A stretch of 60,216 bases of DNA, from contig JAJYIM010000005.1 of the NCBI GenBank assembly GCA_021790115.1, positions 1-60,216 on the forward strand, given 5' to 3'. Origin of the DNA: Actinomycetes bacterium. GTDB lineage: Bacteria > Actinomycetota > Thermoleophilia > BMS3ABIN01. This document shows positions 44,008 through 52,165 of the stretch, piece after piece; the stretch's first letter is position 1, and each line of letters starts with the position of its first letter. The position numbers were made by a program, and so were the translations under genes. The notes under the pieces were generated by a model that was given only the letters and a program-made list of their open reading frames with translations, searched no databases and was not told the DNA's origin.

Positions 44008-44205
44008 ATGAGCGGCAAAGGAGAAGGAAAAAAGCGAAATCGGGCGGCTCAGAGCGAGCAGCATGGCTTTCAGGAACGCTCCCTGGAGAAAGCTGAGAAG
44101 CCGGCCGGGGAAGAGACGCGCCAAGTAGCAAACCATGAAAAACAGCGGGTGGTGGATAAGCTGCGCAGGCTGGAGGAGCGCCGCCGCCAGCAGGAGGAAA
44201 GCTAA
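44008..44205 (+). CDS. Small highly charged protein
   Basis: A 65-residue, Lys/Arg/Glu-rich protein with no recognised family; the second half (KQRVVDKLRRLEERRRQQEE) is a predicted single helix or coiled coil. GGAGG precedes the ATG by 4 nt, and codon use is normal. The stop codon lies 1 nt before the 177-bp repeat copy B, so the original C-terminus may have been lost by insertion. It resembles small basic proteins of unknown role; a nucleic-acid binding function is only a guess. Confidence 0.5.
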   Translation: MSGKGEGKKRNRAAQSEQHGFQERSLEKAEKPAGEETRQVANHEKQRVVDKLRRLEERRRQQEES

Positions 44206-44206
44206 A

Positions 44207-44383
44207 AATCTATCTCATAAGGCTGTTCGCAGCGAGGCCGAGCGAAAAGGCGACGGACAAGGACGCAGGAGTAAAAGCCCGCAGTCATACCCACTGCGGT
44301 ATGCCCTGGACTTTTTGCCCTTAAGGACGCCGCCCATCGCCTTTGCAGCCGGCCGCAGCAGAATATGCCTTTTGAGATAGATT
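44207..44383 (+). repeat. 177-bp structured repeat, copy B
   Basis: Same length and internal order as the reverse complement of copy A (25411-25587), with inverted ends AATCTATCTCATAAGG and its near-complement. The core (GAGGCCGAGCGAAAAGG, AAGGACGCAGGAGTAAAA, CCGGCCGCAGCAGAATA) is conserved, while several stems differ by paired changes. It begins 1 nt after the stop codon of the small charged gene. Confidence 0.8.
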
Positions 44384-44392
44384 CCAAGTGTT

Positions 44393-45061
44393 CTAAGCTT
44401 CAGGAAGATAATTTTTGATAAGTTTCATATCTTCCCAAACAAGTTTTTTCAGTTCCCGCGCGCCGGACCCGGCGCCGCCGCGCCGGAGGATAAAGGCTGG
44501 ATGGAAAGTCGCGATTATGCGGGATCCAAAGGGCCCTTCGAACCATTGGCCCCTTTGCTCGGTAATGCTAAAGCCAGGATCGATCACACCTTTGCCAGCC
44601 GGCGAGCCCAGACAAAGGACTACTTTAGGCTGGATAATCTCCACCTGCCGCACCAGGTAAGGCCTGCAGGCGGCCACTTCCGGCGCCATCGGCGCCCGGT
44701 TCTGCATACGGCCCTCGACCAGGTCGGCGGCCCGGCATTTGACAATATTAGTAATGAAAACAGTGGGCCGCGGAAACTCTGCCGCCAAAAGTATCTTGTC
44801 CAGCAGCTCGCCGGCCCTGCCAACAAAAGGCCGGCCCCGGGCGTCCTCGTTCTCGCCCGGCCCTTCCCCCACGATCATCAAACGGGCTGCGGCGTCTCCT
44901 TCGCCAGGAACCGCGTTTCGCCGGTTGCGGCACAGCGGGCAAAGAACGCACTCGCGCACAAAACGCGCAACCGCCTCCAGTTGGTCCTCGCGCGAGGACT
45001 GCTCACTAACAGCCGCATCGATAGGGTCAAACAAATCCAGGTTTCGTGTAAGCAGGGACAT
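44393..45061 (-). CDS. Uracil-DNA glycosylase, family 4 type
   Basis: Removes uracil from DNA to start base-excision repair. The 222-residue protein has the Fe-S Cys of the family (CVLCPLC...), the active-site motif MIVGEGPGENEDARGRPFVG, ITNIVKCR and the C-terminal FHPAFILRRG. Family-4 enzymes carry a 4Fe-4S cluster and are common in thermophiles and anaerobes. The ATG at 45061 (MSLLTRN) is chosen because the 26 upstream residues are not family-like, although no strong Shine-Dalgarno is visible. It ends 10 nt from the 177-bp repeat. Confidence 0.93.
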   Translation of the reverse strand: MSLLTRNLDLFDPIDAAVSEQSSREDQLEAVARFVRECVLCPLCRNRRNAVPGEGDAAARLMIVGEGPGENEDARGRPFVGRAGELLDKILLAAEFPRPTVFITNIVKCRAADLVEGRMQNRAPMAPEVAACRPYLVRQVEIIQPKVVLCLGSPAGKGVIDPGFSITEQRGQWFEGPFGSRIIATFHPAFILRRGGAGSGARELKKLVWEDMKLIKNYLPEA

Positions 45062-45362
45062 TAATAACAAACAACCAAAGACCTCATCGAAAGCCTGCCT
45101 AAATTTATCACAGAATGCCGGTTTCGGAACTTGCCACAAAAAAATCAGCTCTTCTTTAAGGCTATCTGTCTAAGTCGCCAGCGGCTATGTCATTATCACC
45201 CAACAGATGAATCATTTACCAACCCTTATAACTGATATGCCGGCCTTGTCGGCAAGCAGAACGGATAATATCAGATGTTTTTCACAGGCAACCGGCGCTA
45301 AAAAGGCCGCAGCCCAAAAGTTTTTGGCTCCCCAGGGGGGCATCCGCCCTCCCTGGAAAGAT
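45062..45362. other. Intergenic region
   Basis: About 300 nt between the uracil-DNA glycosylase start and the esterase stop. AT-rich in its centre, so probably the glycosylase promoter. I see no gene, RNA or repeat in it. Confidence 0.4.
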
Positions 45363-46325
45363 TCATGGCTGACTCTTAAAGAAATTCCATATCAAATAAG
45401 TTGCAGAAATAGCGGTGCTTGGAGTAGCCGCGGCGGCTCTCGCCTTTTGTCCGCCAGGCCAAGAGTGGCCGTCGCTCGAAGTGACGCAGAGTTCCACCTG
45501 TGTGTTGGCCATGCCGCCGCTATAAAGATCACAATATGCGTTCTGGCTGCCCGGGATTTTCTGAGAAAGGCTACCAACCTTATCAATAGCAACCCATTTT
45601 GAGATGGTGGCTGCGACGGATGTAAAATTAACCTTGCTCCCCAGAAGCCCCTGGCCGTTTCCTCCGCCAAATGGAACATTTTCATCGTTCAAGGCATGAA
45701 TGTGCATGATGGAGACAGGCCTTGAGGGCCGGCAGTTAAAATCATTATCCGTGCCAGCCACCGAAGCCACGGCTTTAAATTGATCTGACATCTCACAGGC
45801 AAGCCGGTATGTCAACATGCCCCCGTTGGAAAAGCCGGCGCCAAAAACTCTGGAGCGATCGACATTATATTTAGATTTCATATCAGCAAGGATTGCTTTG
45901 ACAAAACCGATATCATCAACGTTATTACTTTGTGCGTACCCACAACAATTACCAGCATTCCAGGTGCTTAGCCCGGCAGGTCCACTTGTGCCATTGGGAA
46001 AAGCGACGATAAAACCCTGCTGATCTGATTCGGGAATCCAGTTATAATAAGTTGCCATGTTATCTGCGTTGCCGCCGCCGCCATGAAAGACTAAAACCAG
46101 CGGCGCGGGCCTGTCCGCATGATAAGCAGCAGGGACATGGACGCGATATGTTCTATTGAGGTTTCCGACTTGCAGGGAATAATCATAATTTCCCGGCCGT
46201 GGAGCAGGACCGCCGCCGGATTGAGACTGTGAAGAGCAGGAACTTCCCAGCATTATTAATGCCAGAAAAATGACAATGGCGCTTGCCCGCTCGGCCAGCA
46301 CGAGAATATTTTTTAGCTCTGGCAT
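45363..46325 (-). CDS. Secreted lipoprotein esterase (PHB-depolymerase/feruloyl-esterase type)
   Basis: A 320-residue alpha/beta hydrolase of the LpqC/polyhydroxybutyrate-depolymerase group. A signal peptide ends in the lipobox LGSSC (about residues 26-30), so it is membrane-anchored outside the cell. The oxyanion segment LVFHGGGGNADNM, nucleophile motif GAGFSNGGML and C-terminal SDGHSWPGG with the catalytic His are present. Substrates of this family include polyesters, feruloyl esters and acetylated xylan; none can be assigned. It lies just downstream of the tRNA cluster on the same strand. Confidence 0.9.
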   Translation of the reverse strand: MPELKNILVLAERASAIVIFLALIMLGSSCSSQSQSGGGPAPRPGNYDYSLQVGNLNRTYRVHVPAAYHADRPAPLVLVFHGGGGNADNMATYYNWIPESDQQGFIVAFPNGTSGPAGLSTWNAGNCCGYAQSNNVDDIGFVKAILADMKSKYNVDRSRVFGAGFSNGGMLTYRLACEMSDQFKAVASVAGTDNDFNCRPSRPVSIMHIHALNDENVPFGGGNGQGLLGSKVNFTSVAATISKWVAIDKVGSLSQKIPGSQNAYCDLYSGGMANTQVELCVTSSDGHSWPGGQKARAAAATPSTAISATYLIWNFFKSQP

Positions 46326-46440
46326 AACTGGTGCAGAGAAAGGGGCGCAGCTCCAATCAAGGGAAGGACCATCTTAAAACTGCCCGTTTCGAGGCCGGTT
46401 TTAATGGGCATAAAACAGCCTCTAATCAGGAAAACAAGCT

Positions 46441-46515
46441 TGGTGGGCGATGGCGGATTTGAACCACCGGCCCCCTGCTTGTAAGGCAGGTGCTCTCCCA
46501 CTGAGCTAATCGCCC
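46441..46515 (-). tRNA. tRNA-Val (UAC)
   Basis: Cloverleaf: acceptor GGGCGAT/ATCGCCC, D arm GCTC...GAGC, anticodon stem CCTGC/GCAGG with loop CTTACAA (anticodon TAC), T arm with TTCAAAT, encoded CCA (TGG at 46441-46443). Third gene of the Lys-Glu-Val array. Confidence 0.97.
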
Positions 46516-46524
46516 ATAAATCAG

Positions 46525-46628
46525 ATTCTGGATGCCGGATTCTGGATAAATCTGGCTGAATCGAAACCAACTCATAATATTTTAAAGGGATTTATCCAGT
46601 ATCTAGAATCCAGTATCCAGCATCCGCT
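46525..46628. repeat. Heptad-repeat inverted pair between tRNA-Val and tRNA-Glu
   Basis: Left: units GATTCTG, GATGCCG, GATTCTG, GATAAAT; right: units TCCAGTA, TCTAGAA, TCCAGTA, TCCAGCA. The two arrays are complementary and form a long hairpin with an AT-rich loop of about 40 nt. Confidence 0.75.
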
Positions 46629-46632
46629 TTAA

Positions 46633-46708
46633 TGGTGCCCCCAGGGGAATTCGAATCCCCGCCGCCGCCTTGAAAGGGCGGTGTCCTAGGCCACTAGACG
46701 ATGGGGGC
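46633..46708 (-). tRNA. tRNA-Glu (UUC)
   Basis: Cloverleaf: acceptor GCCCCCA/TGGGGGC, anticodon stem CCGCC/GGCGG with loop CTTTCAA (anticodon TTC), T stem GGGGA/TCCCC with TTCGAAT loop, encoded CCA. Confidence 0.97.
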
Positions 46709-46715
46709 AAAAATC

Positions 46716-46829
46716 TGATGGTGGATGGCAGATGCTGGATGGTGGATAAAAGACAAGGTACGTCTTCACTTTGCTTAAGAATGACAACCCACGGTTATCC
46801 ACCATCTACCATCCACCATCTACCATCCG
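46716..46829. repeat. Heptad-repeat inverted pair between tRNA-Glu and tRNA-Lys
   Basis: Left: GATGGTG, GATGGCA, GATGCTG, GATGGTG; right: ACCATCT, ACCATCC, ACCATCT, ACCATCC. Again the arms are complementary, with a loop of about 45 nt. Confidence 0.75.
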
Positions 46830-46831
46830 TT

Positions 46832-46907
46832 TGGTGAGCCGTACTGGACTCGAACCAGTGACACCCGGATTAAAAGTCCGGTGCTCTACCAACTGAGCTA
46901 ACGGCCC
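46832..46907 (-). tRNA. tRNA-Lys (UUU)
   Basis: Cloverleaf: acceptor GGGCCGT/ACGGCTC (one G-U), anticodon stem CCGGA/TCCGG with loop CTTTTAA (anticodon TTT), T stem ACTGG/CCAGT with TTCGAGT loop, encoded CCA. First gene of the array. Confidence 0.97.
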
Positions 46908-46937
46908 TTGGAGCATATTCTTGATATCGTCGCTCCT

Positions 46938-47122
46938 TGATGCTGGATTCCGGATAAACCTGCTGACAGAATTTTTTATCCAGCATCCGGATGCATAGTG
47001 TACTATAGCCTGGTGTCAGCAAACAAACAGAAAACAGATGCCGGATGCCGGACATTGGATCCTGGCTAAACCCTGACAAAAGTTTTTAGCCAGCGTCCAG
47101 AATCCGGAATCCAATGTCTGCT
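46938..47122. repeat. Two heptad-repeat inverted pairs upstream of tRNA-Lys
   Basis: First pair: GATGCTG, GATTCCG, GATAAAC against TATCCAG, CATCCGG. Second pair (about 47038-47120): GATGCCG, GATGCCG, GACATTG, GATCCTG, GCTAAAC against TTAGCCAG, CGTCCAG, AATCCGG, AATCCAA. The region lies between the tRNA array and the diverging transketolase gene and presumably holds both promoters. Confidence 0.65.
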
Positions 47123-47198
47123 TTACTGCTTCACTTTCCCCCTAAGCGGGGAATATCAAAACGCTCAGTCGTTTATCATTCACGAGGGAAGGTTGCAA

Positions 47199-49244
47199 AT
47201 GAACAAAACTGAACAACTGGACCGGCTGTGCATCGATACGATCAGGTTCCTGGCGGTGGACGCCGTCCAGAAAGCCAGCTCCGGCCATCCGGGCATGCCG
47301 ATGGGCGCGGCGCCGATGGCCTATGTTCTTTGGACCAAATTTCTCAAATTTGATCCCAGCGATCCGCACTGGCCCAACCGCGACCGGTTTATCCTTTCCG
47401 CCGGGCATGGCTCGATGCTGCTTTACGCGCTTCTTTTCCTGACCGGATACGAGGAAATGACTATCGATCAGATCAAGAATTTCCGCCAATGGGACAGTAA
47501 TACGCCCGGCCACCCGGAAAGCCTGCTGACCGAAGGCGTTGAAGTCACCACGGGGCCATTGGGGCAGGGCTTCGGCTGCGGCGTCGGCATGGCAATTGCT
47601 GAGCGCTACTTGGCCGCGCTTTACAACACGCCTGAGCACAATATCATTGACCATTACACCTATGCTATCACCAGTGACGGCGACCTGATGGAGGGGGTTG
47701 CCTCCGAAGCGGCTTCCATCGCCGGGCACCTGGGATTGGGCAAGCTGGTTTATCTTTATGACGACAACCATGTTTCCATCGAAGGTAGCACAAAGCTGGC
47801 ATTCACCGAGGACCGCGGCAGGCGATTCGAGGCTTACGGCTGGCATGTGGAGCATGCCGAGGACGGCAATGACCTCGCCGAGATCGAGACCGCCATCGAA
47901 GCTGCCCGGCTGGAGCTTGAGCGGCCTTCTCTCGTCATTGTGCGCACCCATATCGGTTACGGCAGCCCCCACAAGCAGGACACGGCCGCCGCCCACGGCG
48001 AGCCGCTGGGCGCCGAGGAGGTGAGACTGACCAAGGAGGCGCTCGGCTGGCCGCTGGAGCCTGATTTCCTCGTGCCTGACGAAGCGCTCGCCCATTTTCG
48101 CGAGGCAAGGGCCAGGGGAGAACTGCTCAACGGCGAGTGGCAGAGCCGCTTTTCCGTCTACGAAGAAAATATGCCCGGGGAGGCGTCCCGTTTCCAGGCT
48201 GCCTTGAAGCGGGAGTTGCCCGACGGCTGGCAGGACAGCCTGCCCTCATTTAAAACGGGCGACGGACCGCTGGCCACCCGGGTGGCGTCAGGCAAGTGCA
48301 TTAATGCGCTGGCGCCGAAACTGCCGCAGCTGCTGGGCGGGTCCGCCGACCTGGCGCCTTCGACGATGACCTTGATCGAAGGCGGCGGCGACTTCGAGCC
48401 CGGGTCAACCGGGCGCAACCTTCATTTTGGCGTGCGTGAGCACGGCATGGGCGCCATTGTCAACGGCATGGCCCGGCACGGTGGCGTCATCCCGTACGGG
48501 GCAACATTTCTGATTTTTTCCGATTACATGCGCGCCTCCATCAGAATCGGGGCGCTGCAGCAGGCGCCCGCCATCTGGGTATTCACCCACGACAGCGTCG
48601 GTCTGGGCGAGGACGGCCCCACCCACCAGCCGGTCGAGCATCTGATGTCGCTAAGAGCGATACCCGGCCTGGTCCTTATCCGCCCCGCCGACGCCTGTGA
48701 GACTGCTGCCGCCTGGCGAGAGGCCTTAAAGCTGTACCGGCGGGGGGTGCCCGTGGCCATGGCGCTCACGCGGCAAAAATTGCCTGTGCTCGATTTTGCA
48801 GACGCGGCGGCAGGCGTGGCCCGGGGAGCTTACGTGATCTCGGAAGCAGCAGGCGGCGCCATGGTAATCGACGTGATCCTGATCGCCACGGGGTCGGAAG
48901 TGCACGTGGCCCTTGAAGCCAGACGGCTGCTGCAGGAAAGAAAAATTCAGGCACGGGTGGTGAGCATGCCCAGTTGGGAGATGTTTGAGGAGCAGGATGA
49001 GGAATACCGGCAGGAGGTTTTGCCGGCCGCGGTTGCCACCCGCGTTTCTGTGGAAGCCGGGGTTACTCTTGGCTGGAGCCGCTATGTGGGCGGCGCCGGC
49101 GCTGCGGTGGGAATCGACCGCTTTGGCGCCTCGGCGCCAGGCGGCATTGTCATGGATAAGCTGGGCATCAATGCGGAAAACGTGGCGGCGAAGGCGCTAA
49201 AGCTGATAGCGCATGAGCCGGGGAAGGCCGCGTGGGATCTGTAG
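47199..49244 (+). CDS. tkt: Transketolase
   Basis: A thiamine-diphosphate enzyme that moves C2 units between sugar phosphates. The 681-residue protein is full length: [16 protein letters not shown] with the catalytic His at the N-terminus, [13 protein letters not shown], the ThDP-magnesium motif [25 protein letters not shown], and the pyrimidine-domain [25 protein letters not shown] precedes ATG 47199, preferred over the TTG at 47193. Its stop codon is inside a REP palindrome of the RAYT locus. Confidence 0.97.
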   Translation: MNKTEQLDRLCIDTIRFLAVDAVQKASSGHPGMPMGAAPMAYVLWTKFLKFDPSDPHWPNRDRFILSAGHGSMLLYALLFLTGYEEMTIDQIKNFRQWDSNTPGHPESLLTEGVEVTTGPLGQGFGCGVGMAIAERYLAALYNTPEHNIIDHYTYAITSDGDLMEGVASEAASIAGHLGLGKLVYLYDDNHVSIEGSTKLAFTEDRGRRFEAYGWHVEHAEDGNDLAEIETAIEAARLELERPSLVIVRTHIGYGSPHKQDTAAAHGEPLGAEEVRLTKEALGWPLEPDFLVPDEALAHFREARARGELLNGEWQSRFSVYEENMPGEASRFQAALKRELPDGWQDSLPSFKTGDGPLATRVASGKCINALAPKLPQLLGGSADLAPSTMTLIEGGGDFEPGSTGRNLHFGVREHGMGAIVNGMARHGGVIPYGATFLIFSDYMRASIRIGALQQAPAIWVFTHDSVGLGEDGPTHQPVEHLMSLRAIPGLVLIRPADACETAAAWREALKLYRRGVPVAMALTRQKLPVLDFADAAAGVARGAYVISEAAGGAMVIDVILIATGSEVHVALEARRLLQERKIQARVVSMPSWEMFEEQDEEYRQEVLPAAVATRVSVEAGVTLGWSRYVGGAGAAVGIDRFGASAPGGIVMDKLGINAENVAAKALKLIAHEPGKAAWDL

Positions 49245-49268
49245 GGGCGCAGCATGCTGTACCCCTAC
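49241..49268. repeat. REP palindrome at the transketolase stop
   Basis: Arms GTAGGGG and CCCCTAC enclosing the self-complementary CAGCATGCTG. Same outer arm as the two GTAGGGGCGACCC palindromes next to the RAYT gene, but with a different centre. Confidence 0.7.
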
Positions 49269-49805
49269 AACTTATGCATGCGATTCTCCGGATCTTCCAT
49301 CCATTTGCAAGGATTTCCTGCGATGTATTCCTGGATTTCGGCAAGGTCATCGGCGTTTCTGATCACGTGCTCGAAATAATTTCGTTGCCAGACAGGCGCG
49401 CCGGGGGTGGCCCGCATCTCGTTGATTCGTTTGGTTGCAGCGGATTTAAATTGACCGACAATGGCGCCGATGGAACCTGGCGGCGGTCCTTTCGGGACTG
49501 TGGAACGCGTAGGGGCGACCCGCCGGGTCGCCCCTACATCATACATCATATTTGATAACAATTATACCGTGGATATGATTAGGCATAACCACATACATAT
49601 CCAATTCGACACTGGGGCGAATAATTTCTGCCTTTAGCCATTCATCCTCTACGATTCGTCCAATATTGGTCAACTTGACACCGCCATCAATAACTTCTCC
49701 AAAGATACATTGTCTACCTTGAGTACAAATTGTGACAACATATCCGCCCTTTTGAGTATAGTCGTATCCCTGGATTCTGATTGACCGTCTTTTTTGCTGT
49801 CTCAT
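49265..49805 (-). pseudogene. REP-associated tyrosine transposase (RAYT), frameshifted
   Basis: Two frames together spell one Y1/HUH transposase. The first part (49805-49539) gives MRQQKRRSIRIQGYDYTQKG...VVMPNHIHGIIVIKYDV with the HUH-type HIH motif; the second (to 49265) continues GATRRVAPT...VGQFKSAATKRINEMR...WQRNYFEHVIRN, which should hold the catalytic Tyr, and EYIAGNPCKW. The break is an exact 7-bp tandem duplication, TACATCA at 49535-49541 and 49542-49548; removing one copy restores the frame. The GATRRVAPT segment is encoded by a REP palindrome. RAYTs mobilise REPs; this one should be inactive. REP copies flank it on both sides. Confidence 0.88.
49509..49537. repeat. REP palindrome inside the RAYT reading frame
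   Basis: Arms GTAGGGGCGACCC and GGGTCGCCCCTAC with a GCC loop: a perfect 13-bp stem. It codes for the GATRRVAP segment of the transposase and overlaps the 7-bp duplication at its right end. Confidence 0.85.
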
Positions 49806-49819
49806 GATTTCCCCTTACG

Positions 49820-49842
49820 GGGGCGACCCGCCGGGTCGCCCC
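49820..49842. repeat. REP palindrome 5' of the RAYT gene
   Basis: Arms GGGGCGACCC and GGGTCGCCCC with a GCC loop, identical in core to the internal copy, followed by TACGCCCC. It lies 15 nt upstream of the RAYT start codon. Confidence 0.85.
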
Positions 49843-49930
49843 TACGCCCCGCGGGCCGCTAACGCTTATTCCGGCCAGCATTAACCTCGAGCCAAGATTG
49901 AGTGGGAAATGAATTCGGAGGACTGTGAAC

Positions 49931-51472
49931 CTAATGCAAAAAGTGCCGCACGCGGGTGAAGATCATCGCGACGCCCTTATCGTCGCAGACCTTGATGGCT
50001 TCCTGGTCGCGGCTGGCGCCGCCGGGCTGGATGACACAGGTTACGCCTCTGGAAATAAGCAGGTCCAGCGCATCAGTGAATGGGAAAAAAGCGTCAGAAC
50101 CGCATGCGGCACCGTCGATGTCGGCCTGGGCCTTGTGCAGCGCCAGGCTGGCGGCGCCCACCCGGCTCATCTGGCCGGCGCCGATGCCTGCCGTCGTCAG
50201 ATCCTTGGCGATGACGATGGCGTTTGAGCGCGCATGCTTGGCCACCCGCCAGGCAAACAGGGCGTCGCCCCATTCATCCTCGTTTGGATGGCGCTTGGTG
50301 ACGACCTGCATGTTCTCGCGCTCGTCAATGCCGGAGTCCTTGTCCTGAACCAGCATGCCGCCCATCACCCGCCTGTAATCAGGCTCGCCGGTGACAGCCT
50401 TGCGCCGCTCTTCGTTGACCAATAACCTGATTCTTGGTTTCTTTGTCAGCAACTCGGCCGCCTCGGCGGTGAAACCGGGCGCCAGCAGCACTTCAATAAA
50501 CTTCTTGGCCATCAGCCCGGCCAGCTCTTCGTCGATTATCCTGTTCACAGCCACCACCGAGCCAAAGGCGCTAATGGGGTCGGCCGCCCAGGCTTTCCGG
50601 TATGCGCGGATGATGTCCTCCGCCACAGCGGCGCCACAGGGGTTGTTATGCTTGGTAACTACTGCCGCCGGCAGCGAGAACTCCCTCAGCAATTCGCGGG
50701 CGCTGTTAATATCAAGCAGATTGTTAAACCCCAGCGCGATGCCGTGCAGTTGGGTCACCCGGCTAAGAAGATGGCGCCGGGCGCCGACTTCGGCGTAATA
50801 AGCCGCCCGCTGATGCGGGTTTTCCCCGTACCGGAGCGGTTGCACCCTTTCAAAGTCCAGCAGCATGAAGGGTGGAAAGTCGTCCGCGCCCTCGCTGAAC
50901 CAGTTGGCAATGACCGTGTCATAGTGGGCAATGCTGTGGAATGTCTGCGTGGCCAGCCGCCGCAGCGTCGCGGCGCTCAACTGGTTGTCGCTGGCTTTCA
51001 TCTCCTCAATGATCCCGGCGTAGTGGCGCGGATCGGTGACCACGGCCACACTCTTGAAATTCTTCGCCGCCGCGCGCACCATTGTCGGGCCGCCAATGTC
51101 AATATTCTCAATGACTTCGTCATCGGTGACACCCCGCCGGCCGGACACCTCCTCAAACGGATATAAATTAACTACCACCATGTCAATCGGCTTGATGTTG
51201 TGCTCTTTCAAGGTCAGCATATGCTCGTGCTTGTCGCGGTCGGCCAGCAATGCCGCGTGGATGTGCGGATGCAGGGTCTTGACGCGGCCGTCGAGAACCT
51301 CGGGAAAGCCGGTGACATCACTGATGGGAATTACCTTGACGCCCGCCTCCTCCAGGAAACGGGCGGTGCCGCCGGTGGATATGATCTCGACCCCCAGGTC
51401 AGCCAGCGACCGGGCAAATTTATCGAGGCCGATCTTGTTGGAAGCAGAGATGAGTGCGCGTTTGACTTTCAA
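49931..51472 (-). CDS. purH: Bifunctional AICAR formyltransferase / IMP cyclohydrolase
   Basis: Last two steps of IMP synthesis. The 513-residue protein has the cyclohydrolase (MGS-like) domain (ALISASNKIGLDKFARSL, STGGTARFLEEAGV, DGRVKTLHP) and the formyltransferase domain (RYGENPHQRAAYY, VTKHNNPCGAAV with the catalytic Lys-His, and SDAFFPF). The start is TTG 51472, with GGGGAGG 6 nt upstream; ATG 51490 would place the Shine-Dalgarno inside the gene. Last gene of the pur operon. purD is not in the window. Confidence 0.96.
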   Translation of the reverse strand: MKVKRALISASNKIGLDKFARSLADLGVEIISTGGTARFLEEAGVKVIPISDVTGFPEVLDGRVKTLHPHIHAALLADRDKHEHMLTLKEHNIKPIDMVVVNLYPFEEVSGRRGVTDDEVIENIDIGGPTMVRAAAKNFKSVAVVTDPRHYAGIIEEMKASDNQLSAATLRRLATQTFHSIAHYDTVIANWFSEGADDFPPFMLLDFERVQPLRYGENPHQRAAYYAEVGARRHLLSRVTQLHGIALGFNNLLDINSARELLREFSLPAAVVTKHNNPCGAAVAEDIIRAYRKAWAADPISAFGSVVAVNRIIDEELAGLMAKKFIEVLLAPGFTAEAAELLTKKPRIRLLVNEERRKAVTGEPDYRRVMGGMLVQDKDSGIDERENMQVVTKRHPNEDEWGDALFAWRVAKHARSNAIVIAKDLTTAGIGAGQMSRVGAASLALHKAQADIDGAACGSDAFFPFTDALDLLISRGVTCVIQPGGASRDQEAIKVCDDKGVAMIFTRVRHFLH

Positions 51473-51520
51473 ATTGGACCTCCCCTGCATGGCTCGAAAG
51501 TTAATAACACATACCGGCGC

Positions 51521-52165
51521 TTATTCAACAATGACCCGACGCGAATTATCACTGTCGAAATGGACGCGGCCGACGGCAATCAGCTCGATGGCCTCCGGCA
51601 ACAACCTGTGCTCAACCTCGTGGATCCGGGCGGCCAAGCTTTCAACGGTGTCATTATATGCTATGTCCACAGCTTCTTGAAGAATAATGGGGCCGGTGTC
51701 GGTGCCATCGTCAACAAAGTGCACGGTCACGCCCGTGATGCGGACGCCGTAGGCGATGGCGTCCTCGATGCCGGAGACGCCAGGGAAAGACGGCAGCAGC
51801 GCCGGGTGCAGGTTAATGACGCGCTGGGGGAAACGCTTAAGCAGCGCCGGCGTCACCACCCGCATATAGCCGGCCAGCACCACCAGATCAACGCCGCGGC
51901 GCTCGAGCTCGGCGGCGATGGCGAGATCGTGGGCTGGACGCCCGGGAAAAGCCTGGGGCTTAATGACGGCTGTAGGAATGCCCGCCCGCTCGGCCCGCGC
52001 CAGTCCGTAAGCGTCCGGCCTGTCGCTGATGACGACGGCCACCTCAATGCCTTGCGGCTCCCGGTGCAGCTTGTCGATGATGCTTTGCAGGTTGGTGCCT
52101 GAACCCGAGACCAGCACTCCCAGGCGGAAAGCGCGCCGCGCCTGCTCTTGCACCTCATTCCCCAT
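51521..52165 (-). CDS. purN: Phosphoribosylglycinamide formyltransferase
   Basis: Transfers formyl from 10-formyl-THF to GAR; 10-formyl-THF would come from fhs and folD in the same window. The 214 residues contain LVSGSGTNLQSII, the formyl-transfer motif VLAGYMRVV and HPALLPSFPG, and the catalytic His/Asp around VHFVDDGTDTGP. The ATG at 52165 overlaps the purM stop by 11 nt. It is followed by purH after 48 nt. Confidence 0.95.
   Translation of the reverse strand: MGNEVQEQARRAFRLGVLVSGSGTNLQSIIDKLHREPQGIEVAVVISDRPDAYGLARAERAGIPTAVIKPQAFPGRPAHDLAIAAELERRGVDLVVLAGYMRVVTPALLKRFPQRVINLHPALLPSFPGVSGIEDAIAYGVRITGVTVHFVDDGTDTGPIILQEAVDIAYNDTVESLAARIHEVEHRLLPEAIELIAVGRVHFDSDNSRRVIVE

Noticed and set aside
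46525-47122. CRISPR array in the tRNA region.
   Set aside because: The repeats are 7-bp, adjacent and inverted across each spacer; there are no 25-40 bp repeats with unique spacers and no cas genes.
49241-49842. A complete IS200/IS605 element.
   Set aside because: There is no TnpB, and the protein matches RAYT type with REP palindromes, not IS200 ends.
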